From Tribonema minus (Eukaryota > Sar > Xanthophyceae > Tribonematales > Tribonemataceae), in assembly GCA_017506865.1 (NCBI GenBank), contig JAFCMP010000539.1, positions 248,001-312,000 on the forward strand: 64,000 bases of DNA, given 5' to 3'. Position numbers and translations under genes: made by a program. This document shows, piece by piece, positions 1-10,400 of the stretch (positions are counted from its first letter, which is position 1; each line of letters opens with the position of its first letter). Under the pieces are notes generated by a model. That model ran no database searches, was not told the origin of the DNA, and saw only the letters and a list, made by a program, of their open reading frames with translations.

Positions 1-593
1 CGCTATATGGAAGCCTTTGTGCGACCACGTAGCGTACATGTTAGCCTTTATGCGCTCATGTAGCGTAGCAGCAAGCGCTTGTTCCGCCTTGCTTAACAGA
101 CTGTGGGCTCAGGCTGTTCAACAGCGTTGAGCACCTCAGTACCTCTCTGGCCGGCACGCAACTTCACTTCAGCCGAATATTTTTGGGTGTCCGCTGCTGC
201 GGCTGCAGGTCTTGTAGTAACTGTATTCTAGCTGCGAGGTACTCAACAACATCTGCCGTAAATGACGGCACCATAACATACAGTTTTACATTGTGCATTT
301 TGGTTTACGGCCCAAGCTACTGCATGAAAAGTTATGCGCATGAGTACGATTCATCAATGATTGAGGACAACTGTACAAACCCATATGGCTACATACTAAT
401 CAGAAGGGGCACACACTTGTTTGCTGCTGCATGCACAGCACCATGCAAGCAGCACCGACAGCACTCTCAGTTGATCTGGTCACATGTCTGATTTCTTGCA
501 AGGTGTCTCACTCCAAGACGCTCTTACATACAATGCATGACCCCTAGCCCTAACCTTCCCTCCCCCCCCACGTCCCACCCCCCCAAAAACCAG
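1..593. other. Upstream region of the nitrate transporter, no gene recognised
   Basis: The stretch holds no reading frame that resembles a protein. The transporter's N-terminal segment (about 30-60 residues in this family) must lie in an upstream exon, either hidden here or outside the window. The last ~50 bases are rich in C runs and end in CAG, the 3' splice site used by the first recognised transporter exon. Confidence 0.5.
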
Positions 594-3083
594 GCACGTT
601 CGCCTTCTTCATGGCCTTCGCGTGCTGGTTCAGCTTCGCGCCGCTGCTAGCGGTGGGCACCATCAAAGCCAACCTCTCGCTCACCGCCGACGACGTCTCC
701 AACGCCAACATCGCCGCGCTGTGCTCCACCGTCATCGGGCGCGCCATCCTCGGCCCCCTGTGCGACGCCTTCGGCGCGCGCATCGTCATGGCGTGCCTGC
801 TCTTCTTCGGCGCCATCCCCACCTTCTTCCAGGGCCTCGTGCAGGACGCGCAGGGGCTCGCCGTGTGCCGCTTCTTTGTGGGTTTCCTCGGCGCCACGTT
901 CGTCGCCAACCAGGCGTGGTCCTCCGCCATGTTCGGCAAGAGCATCGTGGGACGCGCCAACGCAACGTCTGCGGGCTGGGGTAACCTGGGCGGCGGCGTC
1001 ACGCACCTCATCATGGTCGGCCTGTACGAGGGCTACAAGCAGGTGACTAACTAACTAGGGTTGCACGAAAACGTGCAAGTAGTGGGCCACACGAGTATGG
1101 CGTAGTTGGGGCGTATTTGGCAACCTGGAGTGGTCAGCCTGTACGAGGGCTACAAGCAGGAGACCAAGTAGGGTTGCGCGAACACGCATGTAGTTGGCCA
1201 CACAAGTTGCGGCGTATTTGGGGCGTATTTGGCAACCAGGAGCATGTTTTGAGCTAATCTCGACATGATGCCACATGCTGCGCAAAGGTCGTATCTGTGG
1301 AGCATGTGGTGATGAGGCTGCTCGACGCCGACCATACAGTCCACCACAAAAGGGGCGCGAACTCAGAATGCAACTTCAACATGCGCTGTTTTTTGCAACC
1401 CTACAGGTGACGGACCCCGAGACGGCGTGGCGAGTGAGCTTCATCGTGCCCGCCGCCGTCGTGATGATGTGCGCGTTCGCAGTCTTCCTGCTTGCTGATG
1501 ACTGCCCCAAGGGCAACTACAATGAGCTCATCAAGCACAACTCCATGGTGCGCAAGTCCAGTAAGAAGTCGGCCGAGTCGGCGCTCAAGTCGCCCAACTC
1601 GTGGATCCTGGCGCTGCACTACGGCTGCTCCTTCGGTGAGTGCGCGCGGTGGAATATTTACGATGCGTTAGCGTTTGCGCCGTATTTTCGCACACTGATG
1701 CTTGCCAGGCTAAGGTTCTTGATTAGGCCTTGCATGTAACAGAAGGTACTCTTTGAAAACATATACGCTGCAGGCCACCTTCTACGTTCACACGCAACTC
1801 TTGGGTTGTGACGCGTCACCGAGGCGCCTTCCTCGTTGACTGCTTGTAGCGGGACGCTGGGCGCCCGTTGTATTTGCGCTGCAGTTGCAATATGCTGGCA
1901 AACTTTGTTCGTCGCTGCTTCCATGGATTGACAACTCCAAAAGTGCCTCACAGCGGTAGGCCACTTACTGATGTGTTCAAAACTTTAGTGCGGTGACACT
2001 CCACCCTCACAGTTGAACTTGATGCGCCTTCTGAAGTGGAGAGGCGCATGTAGTGGCCTCCCTATATTCAATGCAACCCATAGCCATACGTGCTGCACTG
2101 ATGCCCCTGGGCCGGCGTCGCAGCTAATCGCCTTTTCAGCTGTTCCTCAAACATCATCGCAGGTGCACGGACTGACACTGATCGACACCAAGCCCTTGTA
2201 GACAGATGCAATGCAGACATGACGGGCTTGTCGTTCGCTTGGCGCAAACGCATGCGCAAGCCTCAATACCGGGCCACCGCACCATTTTGCGCGATCATTT
2301 GTCAGGCAGCATGTGCTCTCACTAAGACCAGCAAGTGTAGTATTCAGCTCTCGTTTTGTCCTGCGAATGCAGACGTATGCATAGTGTTCGAAGTGAACGC
2401 ACTAAGTCTCACTCCTCCCCTTTGCCCCCCCCCCCCCCCCCCCCCTTCTCCCCCCAGGCATCGAGCTCATCGTCTTCAACGTGTCCACCTCGTACTTTGT
2501 CAACAGCTTCGGCATGAAGCTCTCCAAGGCGGCGCTCGTCTCCGCGGCGTTCGGCTTCTTCAACATCTTCTCGCGCCCCGGCGGCGGCTTCCTCTCCGAC
2601 ACCATGAACCGCCGCTTCGGCGCCGGCAGCAGGGGCATGCGCGGGCGCATCCTCACGCAGCTCATCCTCATGCTGTGCTCGGGCTCCATGCTGCTGGCCT
2701 TTTCCTTCCAGGAGGACTCCATGGGGGGCTCCATCGCGTGCCTCATCGCCTTCGCCATCGCCATGCAGGCGGTCAACGGCTCGACGTACTCGATCGTCCC
2801 CTACGTCGCGCCGGAGGCGACCGGCGCGGTGAGCGGCATGACCGGCGCGGGCGGCAACGTCGGCGCCGTCTGCTGGTCGCTCATCTTCCGCTTCGGCCCC
2901 GCGCCCAACCTCTGCTTCCGCATCCTCTCGTACATCGTGCTCGGCGCCGCGTGCACCGTGCCGCTCATCAACATCCGCGGCTATGACACGCTCTTCACCA
3001 AGGCCAAGGACGAGATGGCGGCGATCGACGTAGATGGCGTGGATGTCAACCGCACCGCGCCCGTGGCCGCCGAGCAGATCTGA
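594..3083 (+). CDS. NRT2: High-affinity nitrate/nitrite transporter (NNP/NRT2 family, MFS), 3' exons
   Basis: This major facilitator of the nitrate-nitrite porter family imports nitrate across the plasma membrane with protons. I read three exons: 594-1042, 1407-1635 and 2458-3083. All are flanked by GT-AG, the junctions are phase 0 and phase 1, and the last ends in TGA at 3081-3083. Exon 1 starts with the WFSFAPLL helix and carries the family signature AGWGNLGGGVTH near its end. Exon 3 opens with FNVSTSYFV and carries the second glycine signature GMTGAGGNVGAV. About 434 residues are present, against roughly 430-550 in the family, so only the N-terminus is missing. The hydrophilic stretch after DDCPKGNY in exon 2 is the central loop. 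The C-terminal tail after the last helix is short. Family assignment is secure; substrate preference is inferred. Confidence 0.93.
1014..1245 (+). repeat. Tandem copy of the exon 1/intron 1 boundary of the nitrate transporter
   Basis: The end of exon 1 and the start of intron 1 (from 1014) recur from 1131, a 117-base period. Both units carry CTGTACGAGGGCTACAAGCAG and then a TAGGGTTG-type stretch ending TATTTGGCAACC. The real donor reads CAG|GTGACT; the copy reads CAG|GAGACC and so has lost its GT. Confidence 0.85.
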
Positions 3084-3981
3084 GCGCTGCTGCTGAGCGC
3101 TGCTGCTTATTGTCCCGCGCACGCTACCGGCGACGCCTGATTACTTTCCCTGGCGGCGGCGTTGCTACTGCTGTCGGCGCTGCGCGTGCCTGCCTGCGCC
3201 GCAGCGCGCGGCGCAGTGTGGTGCGTCTCTCCTGTGATACATACCCTGCCCAAACTTCAAAACTTCAAGGAGTCCCCTCCGCCCCCGGTTGTGTAATTTT
3301 GTCCAGATCCCGCCGCCGCTTCCCGCCCTCGTTCCAGCGGTTGCCAAGGCAATTGTACTACCACGATAGTGCCCCCCCCTCTCCCCCTGACGCGACGAGA
3401 CAGTGCGACCACGTGTCCTACTAGTGTCCCCTCGTCTGCCAGAGACGCAATGCGGCGCCGGCTGCGTCATGCACGCGTGCAGCAGTGCTCTAGCTAGGTT
3501 TGTACGCTAGCGCACGCGCACAGCATTACGCCCGCCCGTTTTGAGCCCCGTGGACGGCGGGCCAGCTCAGGGTATGCATGTATGTCTTTGTGTTGTGCAG
3601 CCAGCATTTTGACTCCTCTGCTGGTCTGCTGCAGAGTTTCCCTGGCAGCACACTTGCCAAGATACCTACATACCCCCCCCAGATAATTTACATGTTTGTC
3701 CTTCCACTGCCCTGCCGCTGGCTGGCTCATTGTTTATTGTTGCGCTAGCTGTGGTGTCATTCAGTTTTATGCTGTTTGCACTAGTTCAAATTGCTCGTCA
3801 GTCTGCATCATGCTGACCAACATAACACTCTCAAATTTGCGCTTCATGGATCCCTTGCAGACATGTACCCCTGTGGCCGAGTGTCCACCTCGTTGCTTCA
3901 CAAATGTGCGCTGTGCTGGGTGTTCTGCACTTGCTGTAGAGGCGTGTGCATACATGGCACTGGTTGATGAGGTTAGCCTAA

Positions 3982-4128
3982 GCACTATTTGCCGTCAGCA
4001 AGACACTTCATGAAAAGCAAGTCGGTCGCTTAGTCTGCACTGCATGTGCACACTGCGCACTATTTACCGTCAGCAAGACACTAAATGAAAAGCAAGTCGG
4101 TCGCTTAGTCTGCATTGCATGTGCACAC
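3982..4128. repeat. 75-base tandem duplication
   Basis: The segment starting GCACTATTT at 3982 recurs at 4057, with a few substitutions over about 72 bases. The shared core includes GAAAAGCAAGTCGGTCGC. No gene is evident in it. Confidence 0.85.
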
Positions 4129-5166
4129 AAGGGAACTGTGTATAGGGAAGTACTCAGCAATGACAGCTTTGAAGCTGTCAACGAAGGTCGGCTGCATGCC
4201 ATGTTCTTGAAGTCAAGTTCGCCACTTCCACACATGTACGCAACATGTCGAGAGCAAGCACTTGTTGTGATGCCTGTCATCTCCAAAACGCCACGCGTCA
4301 AGCATGTAATGTGCTGCAGCTTGGATGAGGTGACAAGCAGCACCAAAACTTGAATACATCTACAACAACAACAATGGCGCAGCACAAACTTTGACACATG
4401 GAGTTTCCAGCATGATGACTGCTTCCTTGCGCACGCAAGCTTCCATGCATGTACGTGGACTATGTTTTGCAGTGCAGAGCATTGTGTGCAATGCAGACAA
4501 ACAGCCAGCACAGCATGCTATTGCACCACATTCAATTATGCCCACCGGCGCTTCAGTGTACACACTGATGACACCAGTGTTTTGAGCGGTGAGCTCAAAA
4601 TGGTCTATGTGGTGCAAGCTGTTGTCAAGAACACCATGATGTGTGCCACCACCCTTGAAATGAGGGCATCGTACGATAGTAATGCTGCTTGCATGATCAA
4701 CTCCAGCTTGCATGACATGGCATCATTAAGCTTCTCTCCATCAAGAATTGAATGACAGCAGTGCTCAGGACCTGTGGCGAACATGCTGGTTGTTGCAATG
4801 TTGCTAAACACATACAATCGAGTGCAAGCAGCAAGCTCACATGCCACGCACATGTACTAATCCTCAACCTGAACTGTGGCAATTGAAACTGTGTGGAGTA
4901 AACACAAGCGGCTTGCATGCCATGTCCAACATCATTGCGGCACCTGATCTGTAACAGGAACACAGAGGGCGCAGTGCACTGACAGGGTATGAGCCCTATC
5001 AACACACTGAATACTGGCCTCCAACTCATCACACACACAAGAGGCAGAAAGCAAAATGCACAAAACCAATCATCCCCAGAAAACATGCATTTCATTGATA
5101 GCATCGCCAGGCACCACGTAACATGCCAGCACACATGTGCCAGCACGTTCACCGCGGGCACCGACA

Positions 5167-5231
5167 ATGACAGCAGGCATCACTGCCGCTACCCGGTACA
5201 ATGACAGCAGTCATCACTGCCGCTACCCGGT
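5167..5231. repeat. 34-base tandem duplication
   Basis: ATGACAGCAG(G/T)CATCACT and the following GCCGCTACCCGGT occur twice in a row, at 5167 and 5201, nearly identical. Confidence 0.8.
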
Positions 5232-5564
5232 CCGAGCTGCTCATATATACATGCAAGCGTGTGCCACCTGAAAGAGGCTGACGCAATACCATCCCCCCCC
5301 CCCCCCCCCCGTTCTCCCAGTTCTGATTGTTATCCCAGCAAATGCTGAACTGCAGAAGGCCTGAAGTTGCCTACGCGCTTTCCTACATGATGTTTCGGAA
5401 AGCAACAACGGCAGTGCCAGAGGTGCAGCTAACAAACAGCAGCAGCACTACTTGACAGTTTTCGTGCTGCCACAGCTGCTGTTGTACTGCACCCCCTCAC
5501 CCTTCAGAAATCCTCCAACTGCAGAAACAGGTTTACCCTCCCTGTGTGTAGGCACTATGCGCGC

Positions 5565-6629
5565 TCACAGCGACAGCTTGGCAAACATGATCACAGGGGC
5601 ACCGCCATTGCAGCGGCGGCACATGCGACCGCCACCACGCCTCATGAATGGGCCCTCACCACGCATAGCGCCGCAGCCACGAGCGCCACAGCCGTGCATG
5701 CGCATCCTCTCGCCCCCGCCGCACCGCATGCCCATGCCGCAGCCACGCACGCCAGGGCCGCCGCCGCAGTGGCGCACGCTGTCGCTGTAGCCGCCATGCA
5801 CTCCCCCGCCGCAGCGGCGGGGAGGGCCACGAGCAACAGGGCCGCACATGCTCTTCCCGCAACGCCCGAAGCGGTTGATGCCACCGCCACGCCCGCAGCC
5901 ACGGCCACTAAAGGAGCCCATGCCGAAGCCGCGGCCACCGGAAGCGGCGACGTTCTCACCACGGCGGGGGCCGGCAGCACACGTGCCGCTAGCACCTCCG
6001 ACGTTGGCAGCAGCCTTGCCGGCAGGCTTGCCGGCCTGCTTCTTCGCGCCAGACGCCTCAGGTCCGCGCCGGAAAAAGTGCACCTCGTTCAGCAGCTCGC
6101 GCTGGGGCTTGACTGCGTCCAGCGCCTCCTTCGAGACGACGCCCCTCTTGACCCACATGCGGGGAGGGGTCTCCAGCGCGGTGAGCAGAGCAGCCATCTG
6201 GCGTGGCCCCAGGTCGACGCCGTGCTGCTGCAGCGCGGCGCGGATGGGGCCAACGTTGGCCGCTGGGTCGGAGGTGTCGTTGCCGTCCTTGTCGGTGTTG
6301 CTGGCGGAAAGATCCTTGTCGCCCTCGCTGACTGTGGGCTCAGGCTTCTTCTTCTGCGCCAGCATCTCAGCCCGCATAACGTCGCGAGGCACGAGACCCA
6401 GCCTCACGAGACGCCTCGCAGGCAGCTGAAGGAGGGTGAAGATAGTCGCCAGGTGGGCAGGCGTGACCTTGCGGAGAGAAGCAGAGTCGCGCTGACCCAG
6501 GACCTTGGCGGCGTGGACGTACAGGGAGCTGTCGGCAGCAGGAGTGGCCAGGCCAGGAGCGGCAGCGGCAGCGGTCTTCATGGCTGGTGTAATAGTGGTC
6601 ATACTTGAAGATATGTTCTTGTTGTTCAT
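5565..6629 (-). CDS. Protein with Arg/Gly/Cys-rich (RGG-like) C-terminus, function unknown
   Basis: This is a single open frame of 354 residues with GC-rich coding composition. Residues ~1-45 are Ala/Thr-rich. Residues ~45-95 (from KVTPAHLATIFTLLQLP) and ~125-185 (from GPIRAALQQHGVDLGPRQ) look like two small helical units, each with an LP.R or PPRMW turn followed by an RxGxV segment: LVRLGLVPRD and WVKRGVVSKE. They may be a duplicated fold. From about residue 225 the chain becomes a low-complexity tail of Gly, Arg and Cys (SGRGCGRGGG, RGCGAMRGEG), similar to RGG-box RNA-binding tails but unusually rich in Cys. A role in RNA binding is inference. The start is the first of three close ATGs, and another could be used. 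I do not recognise the N-terminal part. Confidence 0.65.
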   Translation of the reverse strand: MNNKNISSSMTTITPAMKTAAAAAPGLATPAADSSLYVHAAKVLGQRDSASLRKVTPAHLATIFTLLQLPARRLVRLGLVPRDVMRAEMLAQKKKPEPTVSEGDKDLSASNTDKDGNDTSDPAANVGPIRAALQQHGVDLGPRQMAALLTALETPPRMWVKRGVVSKEALDAVKPQRELLNEVHFFRRGPEASGAKKQAGKPAGKAAANVGGASGTCAAGPRRGENVAASGGRGFGMGSFSGRGCGRGGGINRFGRCGKSMCGPVARGPPRRCGGGVHGGYSDSVRHCGGGPGVRGCGMGMRCGGGERMRMHGCGARGCGAMRGEGPFMRRGGGRMCRRCNGGAPVIMFAKLSL

Positions 6630-7489
6630 CTGCAGCAGATGTTGTTGTGGTGTGAGTGCAGAAGATCTGAGGTCACCGAGTTGAAGTTACCAAGCACCGT
6701 TCCCGGAAATGGGCACAGAGCGTTCGCTGCCTGTTCTCCTCGATTGTGATTGGTGGGAGTTTCACCGCCTGCCGACTTTCTCCGCTCGTAGCCGACTTTG
6801 ATTGTCCACCAAGCTATTCTAAAAAAAGGGTTGCATCAAAAGCATCACCAATGCATACGAGGCGCAATCGACCTTAGTGCATCTGGTTGTGTTCCAAAAT
6901 TGAATGCAGAATCATTTACAGGATCAGCCAGTCCCAGCCTGCCGTGTGAGCGCCAAAAAATAAACAGCATCGACATAGACGCACACGAGGTCGCCTCTTT
7001 CAGTATGGAACACACACCAGACTGGATGAAGCTCTCTCGCTTGTGATGCTACGAAGGACATGGCGATAAATGAGGTTGAGCACTGTGACGCCCCACTTCT
7101 TATGACAGCTGTCTAGACAAGTGAATGGACGTTTTGCCAACAGATATTGATCATTGACGTGCAGTGAGGTTGGGGCACGCAATGCACCCCTTCACCATGA
7201 CAAGTTCATAGACATTCTGCTGACATGACTCCCAATGTGATCATTCGCCTGTTTGACGCTCTCAGCGACAGCTCTTGAAAGCAACATGGTAGCTTGCTCG
7301 TCAATAAGCATGGCAGCTGCTGCGGCTGTCAACATCTGTGCATGAGTGAGAGCAGCATCGACCTGTACATCGCGGATATAGCCAGCACTCTGGCAGAAGC
7401 GATCGCATTGTAGAATACAGCAGTATCATTCACACAAGGGTGTGTGTGCAATCCAATAGAGAGCACACGCACAACAGCACTGCCAGTGC
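6630..7489. other. Intergenic region: upstream of the RGG-like gene, downstream of TAM41
   Basis: No convincing gene. It lies 5' of the minus-strand RGG-like gene, so its promoter should be within the first few hundred bases, and 3' of TAM41. No TATA box stands out. Confidence 0.5.
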
Positions 7490-10400
7490 CTACACCCACC
7501 CCTTCCGCACCTTTGCAAGTGCGTACAAAAACGACTTGCGCATGCCCGCCGACACCACCCCCTTAAGCCCCTGCCACCGACTAGACGCGCCGACTATCTG
7601 CGCGAGCCGCTTTGCCAGCGCCTGATTGGGCGACGCGGACCTCGCGGCGGCCAATAGGATCGCCCGATGGCGCCCCTGCAGTACCGCGGACGGGAGGCGT
7701 TCGACCAGCGATGCGCGCGCTGCGGGCGACGCGTCTTGCGCAAAGGTCGACAGGTCGTGCGCGCGGGACGTCACCTGCGGCACTGCCTGCGAAGTTCAAG
7801 GGCAGTTGCAGGGCGCGGCGCATGAATGTGAGCGTTGGTGGGCACGTACTTCAGCTTTCTCCGATTGGAGGGCGCAAAAAGCCTTTTATTGTTTTGGATT
7901 GCAAGTGTGGTTCAAAGCGATCACGCACTTTGGTACAGCTGGTAGTGGTAGCCTTGAAAGGGACGTGACCCAGCCTGCAACAACTTCAACAACCACGTGA
8001 CACTGCTCATCCTGCGCATGATGTTCTCCGAGCGCGTCATATCCCACCGGTTGCTGCTTGCATTTTGAGCAACGGACAAAGTGATGACTTTGTGAAAATG
8101 GGCTTGGATGCGAGCTGCGGCTGTCGGAGCCAGAGGGTAAACCTTACCAGCAAAAGACCCCGCCTGCCCTACACCTCTGGTCCCTCCCCTGTGCGCAGGG
8201 ACACGAGTCTTCTGCTATTACTAATTCTAACCCTAACCCTAACCCTATTTACTACTGTTGTGGCTAATCGTCTGTATGAGCATGCATGGTATAAATTATC
8301 ATGGTATGAGCTCTTTTCCTTGTGAAGTACTCCAAAAAAGAACTCGTGACTCACAGCGGTGACCACCGCAGCATGAGTGAGTCAAAGGCGTAGGTAGGGT
8401 TCGCCCGTGCAGCTTTATCACTTGCCTGCAGCGCTTCGCGATACAGCGTCTTGAAGGCGTCAGTGCTCAACAAGGACCCAACTTCAACATGTGCTGAGCT
8501 CTGCTCTGTCAGTACGAACTTCTTTCCTGAAGTTTCTCAGACTCGTGACTCACAGCGGTAACCACCGCAGCGCGAGACAAAGGCATAGTTGAGGTTCACC
8601 CGCGCAGCGTTTTCACTTGCCTGCAGCGCATCCCGGTACAACGTCGTGAGGGCGTCAGTGCTCACCAAGGACGCAACTTCAACACCACAGCGCGCGACAA
8701 AGGCATAGTTGAGGTTCACCCGCGCAGTGTTTTACTTGCCTGCAGCGCATCCCGGTAGAGCGTCTTGAAGGCGTCGAAGCTGCCGCTGACAATGTTGCTG
8801 ACCTTGTGGGGGTTCTCCGCAATGCCCATCCTGATGTCGCCTGCGCACGCTCAAACCATGCACTTGGCAGCGTCAGAAACAAGAAACAAGCTCGTACATA
8901 GGGCAAGAAACCTCAACGACTTAGTGTCAGAGTAAGGTAAGTAGGTCACATAAGAAAAAAATGCCCCCCCTGACCACTATGTACCTACAAGCACGTGCAA
9001 CAAAAGAGACTGACAGGTAACATAATTGTAGCGCAGCAGGCCTGTTCCCCCCACACCTGCAGAGGTGCAGCTGGGGGTAGGGTAGGTCAGGGTTGTCCTT
9101 GATGCTTGTAGTGCCGCTGAATGAAAGCCCAGCTGATACATGCCGAAAACACCCAGACAAGCACGGGCATGACACAATGGAAATGAGCAGAAGCCACCAG
9201 TATAAGCACTTGAAAATGCTTTTGATAATCATAAAGTGCTCGCTTTGGGGCGTGAAAAAGCCCAGGTGGTTGATGTCAACTTTGCTACCGGAATCTAAAT
9301 GTACCTTACGAAGAAAGGTCGCAACGCGCATTGACCATGACTTCAAAAAAATTTCTCGAACTACAGTAGTGCCATTCACTTCAATAAAAGAGGTGAGAGC
9401 GTAGCTCACCGCCGCGCCAGCAATGGACAGCCAAAGACCCAAGCAGACACAACGCTTTTGGCTAGTTAATGCAAGTGTTGCTGGAAGTGCACTTAGGCGG
9501 CCATGATGGTACAGTATACTTGCATGCGCAGGCGCATCATTTGTCAGCATGACCCAAACTCAACATGTGCTGTGCTGTGCTGTTCGCTGTCAAAAGGCGT
9601 ATCGAGAGCTCTTCAAGTAGGAAATGACGATAGCAGGGGTGCTGTTAAGGAATTGAGGCCGTTGCGCCGAGGTGCTTGGGGCAGCACGTAGTTGTGAATG
9701 CAATACAGCCTCGATGCACACACCCTGAGTGCAGCACAGGGGTTTCGACGTCAAGTTCGTCACAACTCTTTCAACACCTCACAACTTCATGTGCAACCTG
9801 GGCAGCATGGCCCGCCTGACTTCAAGAACAAGTCCTAAGCAGTTAGCGGCAGCAGACTTTTCCCAGATTTCCTGGAGTTGAGGAATGGGTTTTACATCTT
9901 GAATTTTGGACGGCATGCATCACACCTAAACTGTTGTGGACAGACGTCCATCTGACCGGCCCGGTATATACTGTATGTATGCAGCGTTCGCGTCACACAT
10001 GCTCGAAAATTGTCGTCGCAGAGAGGTTCGCATACAACAGCCACATAAAGAAACGGTGATGGCACCACGCATACCACAATCCGTATAGACCGACCCGCAA
10101 AGGCCAGGTGTATAGTTGAAGTTCAAGTGTAGACCGACTCATGTACACTTGAACTTCAAGCCCGCCGTGCAGAAGCATTCAGGGCGATCTCACCGTGCGC
10201 GGCCGCTGCACCACACACATCTCAACTCTTCAAGTTGTACTTCTAGCACTCGGCCACTACCTGCTTACGACAGCCAGGCGATCTTCAAGAACAGCTGCTG
10301 GTCGGTGAAGCATTCGAGATGACCAAACGCGCGCAGCTTTCATGCACACACACATCTCAACTCTTGTAATTCAAATTTCAAGACAGACCTGCGTACGACA

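Larger units (their letters stand above)
3084..5564. other. Intergenic region between two convergent genes
   Basis: The nitrate transporter ends at 3083 on the plus strand and the next gene ends at 5565 on the minus strand, so this is a shared 3' flank. Open frames here are short, on both strands, and resemble nothing known. It contains two short tandem duplications and a C-run at about 5294-5310. Confidence 0.6.

Noticed and set aside
5544..6608. Plus-strand frame of similar length opposite the RGG-like gene
   Set aside because: It is Ala/Thr/His-rich and low in complexity. The minus-strand frame has two ordered segments and an RGG-like tail, so it is the better candidate.
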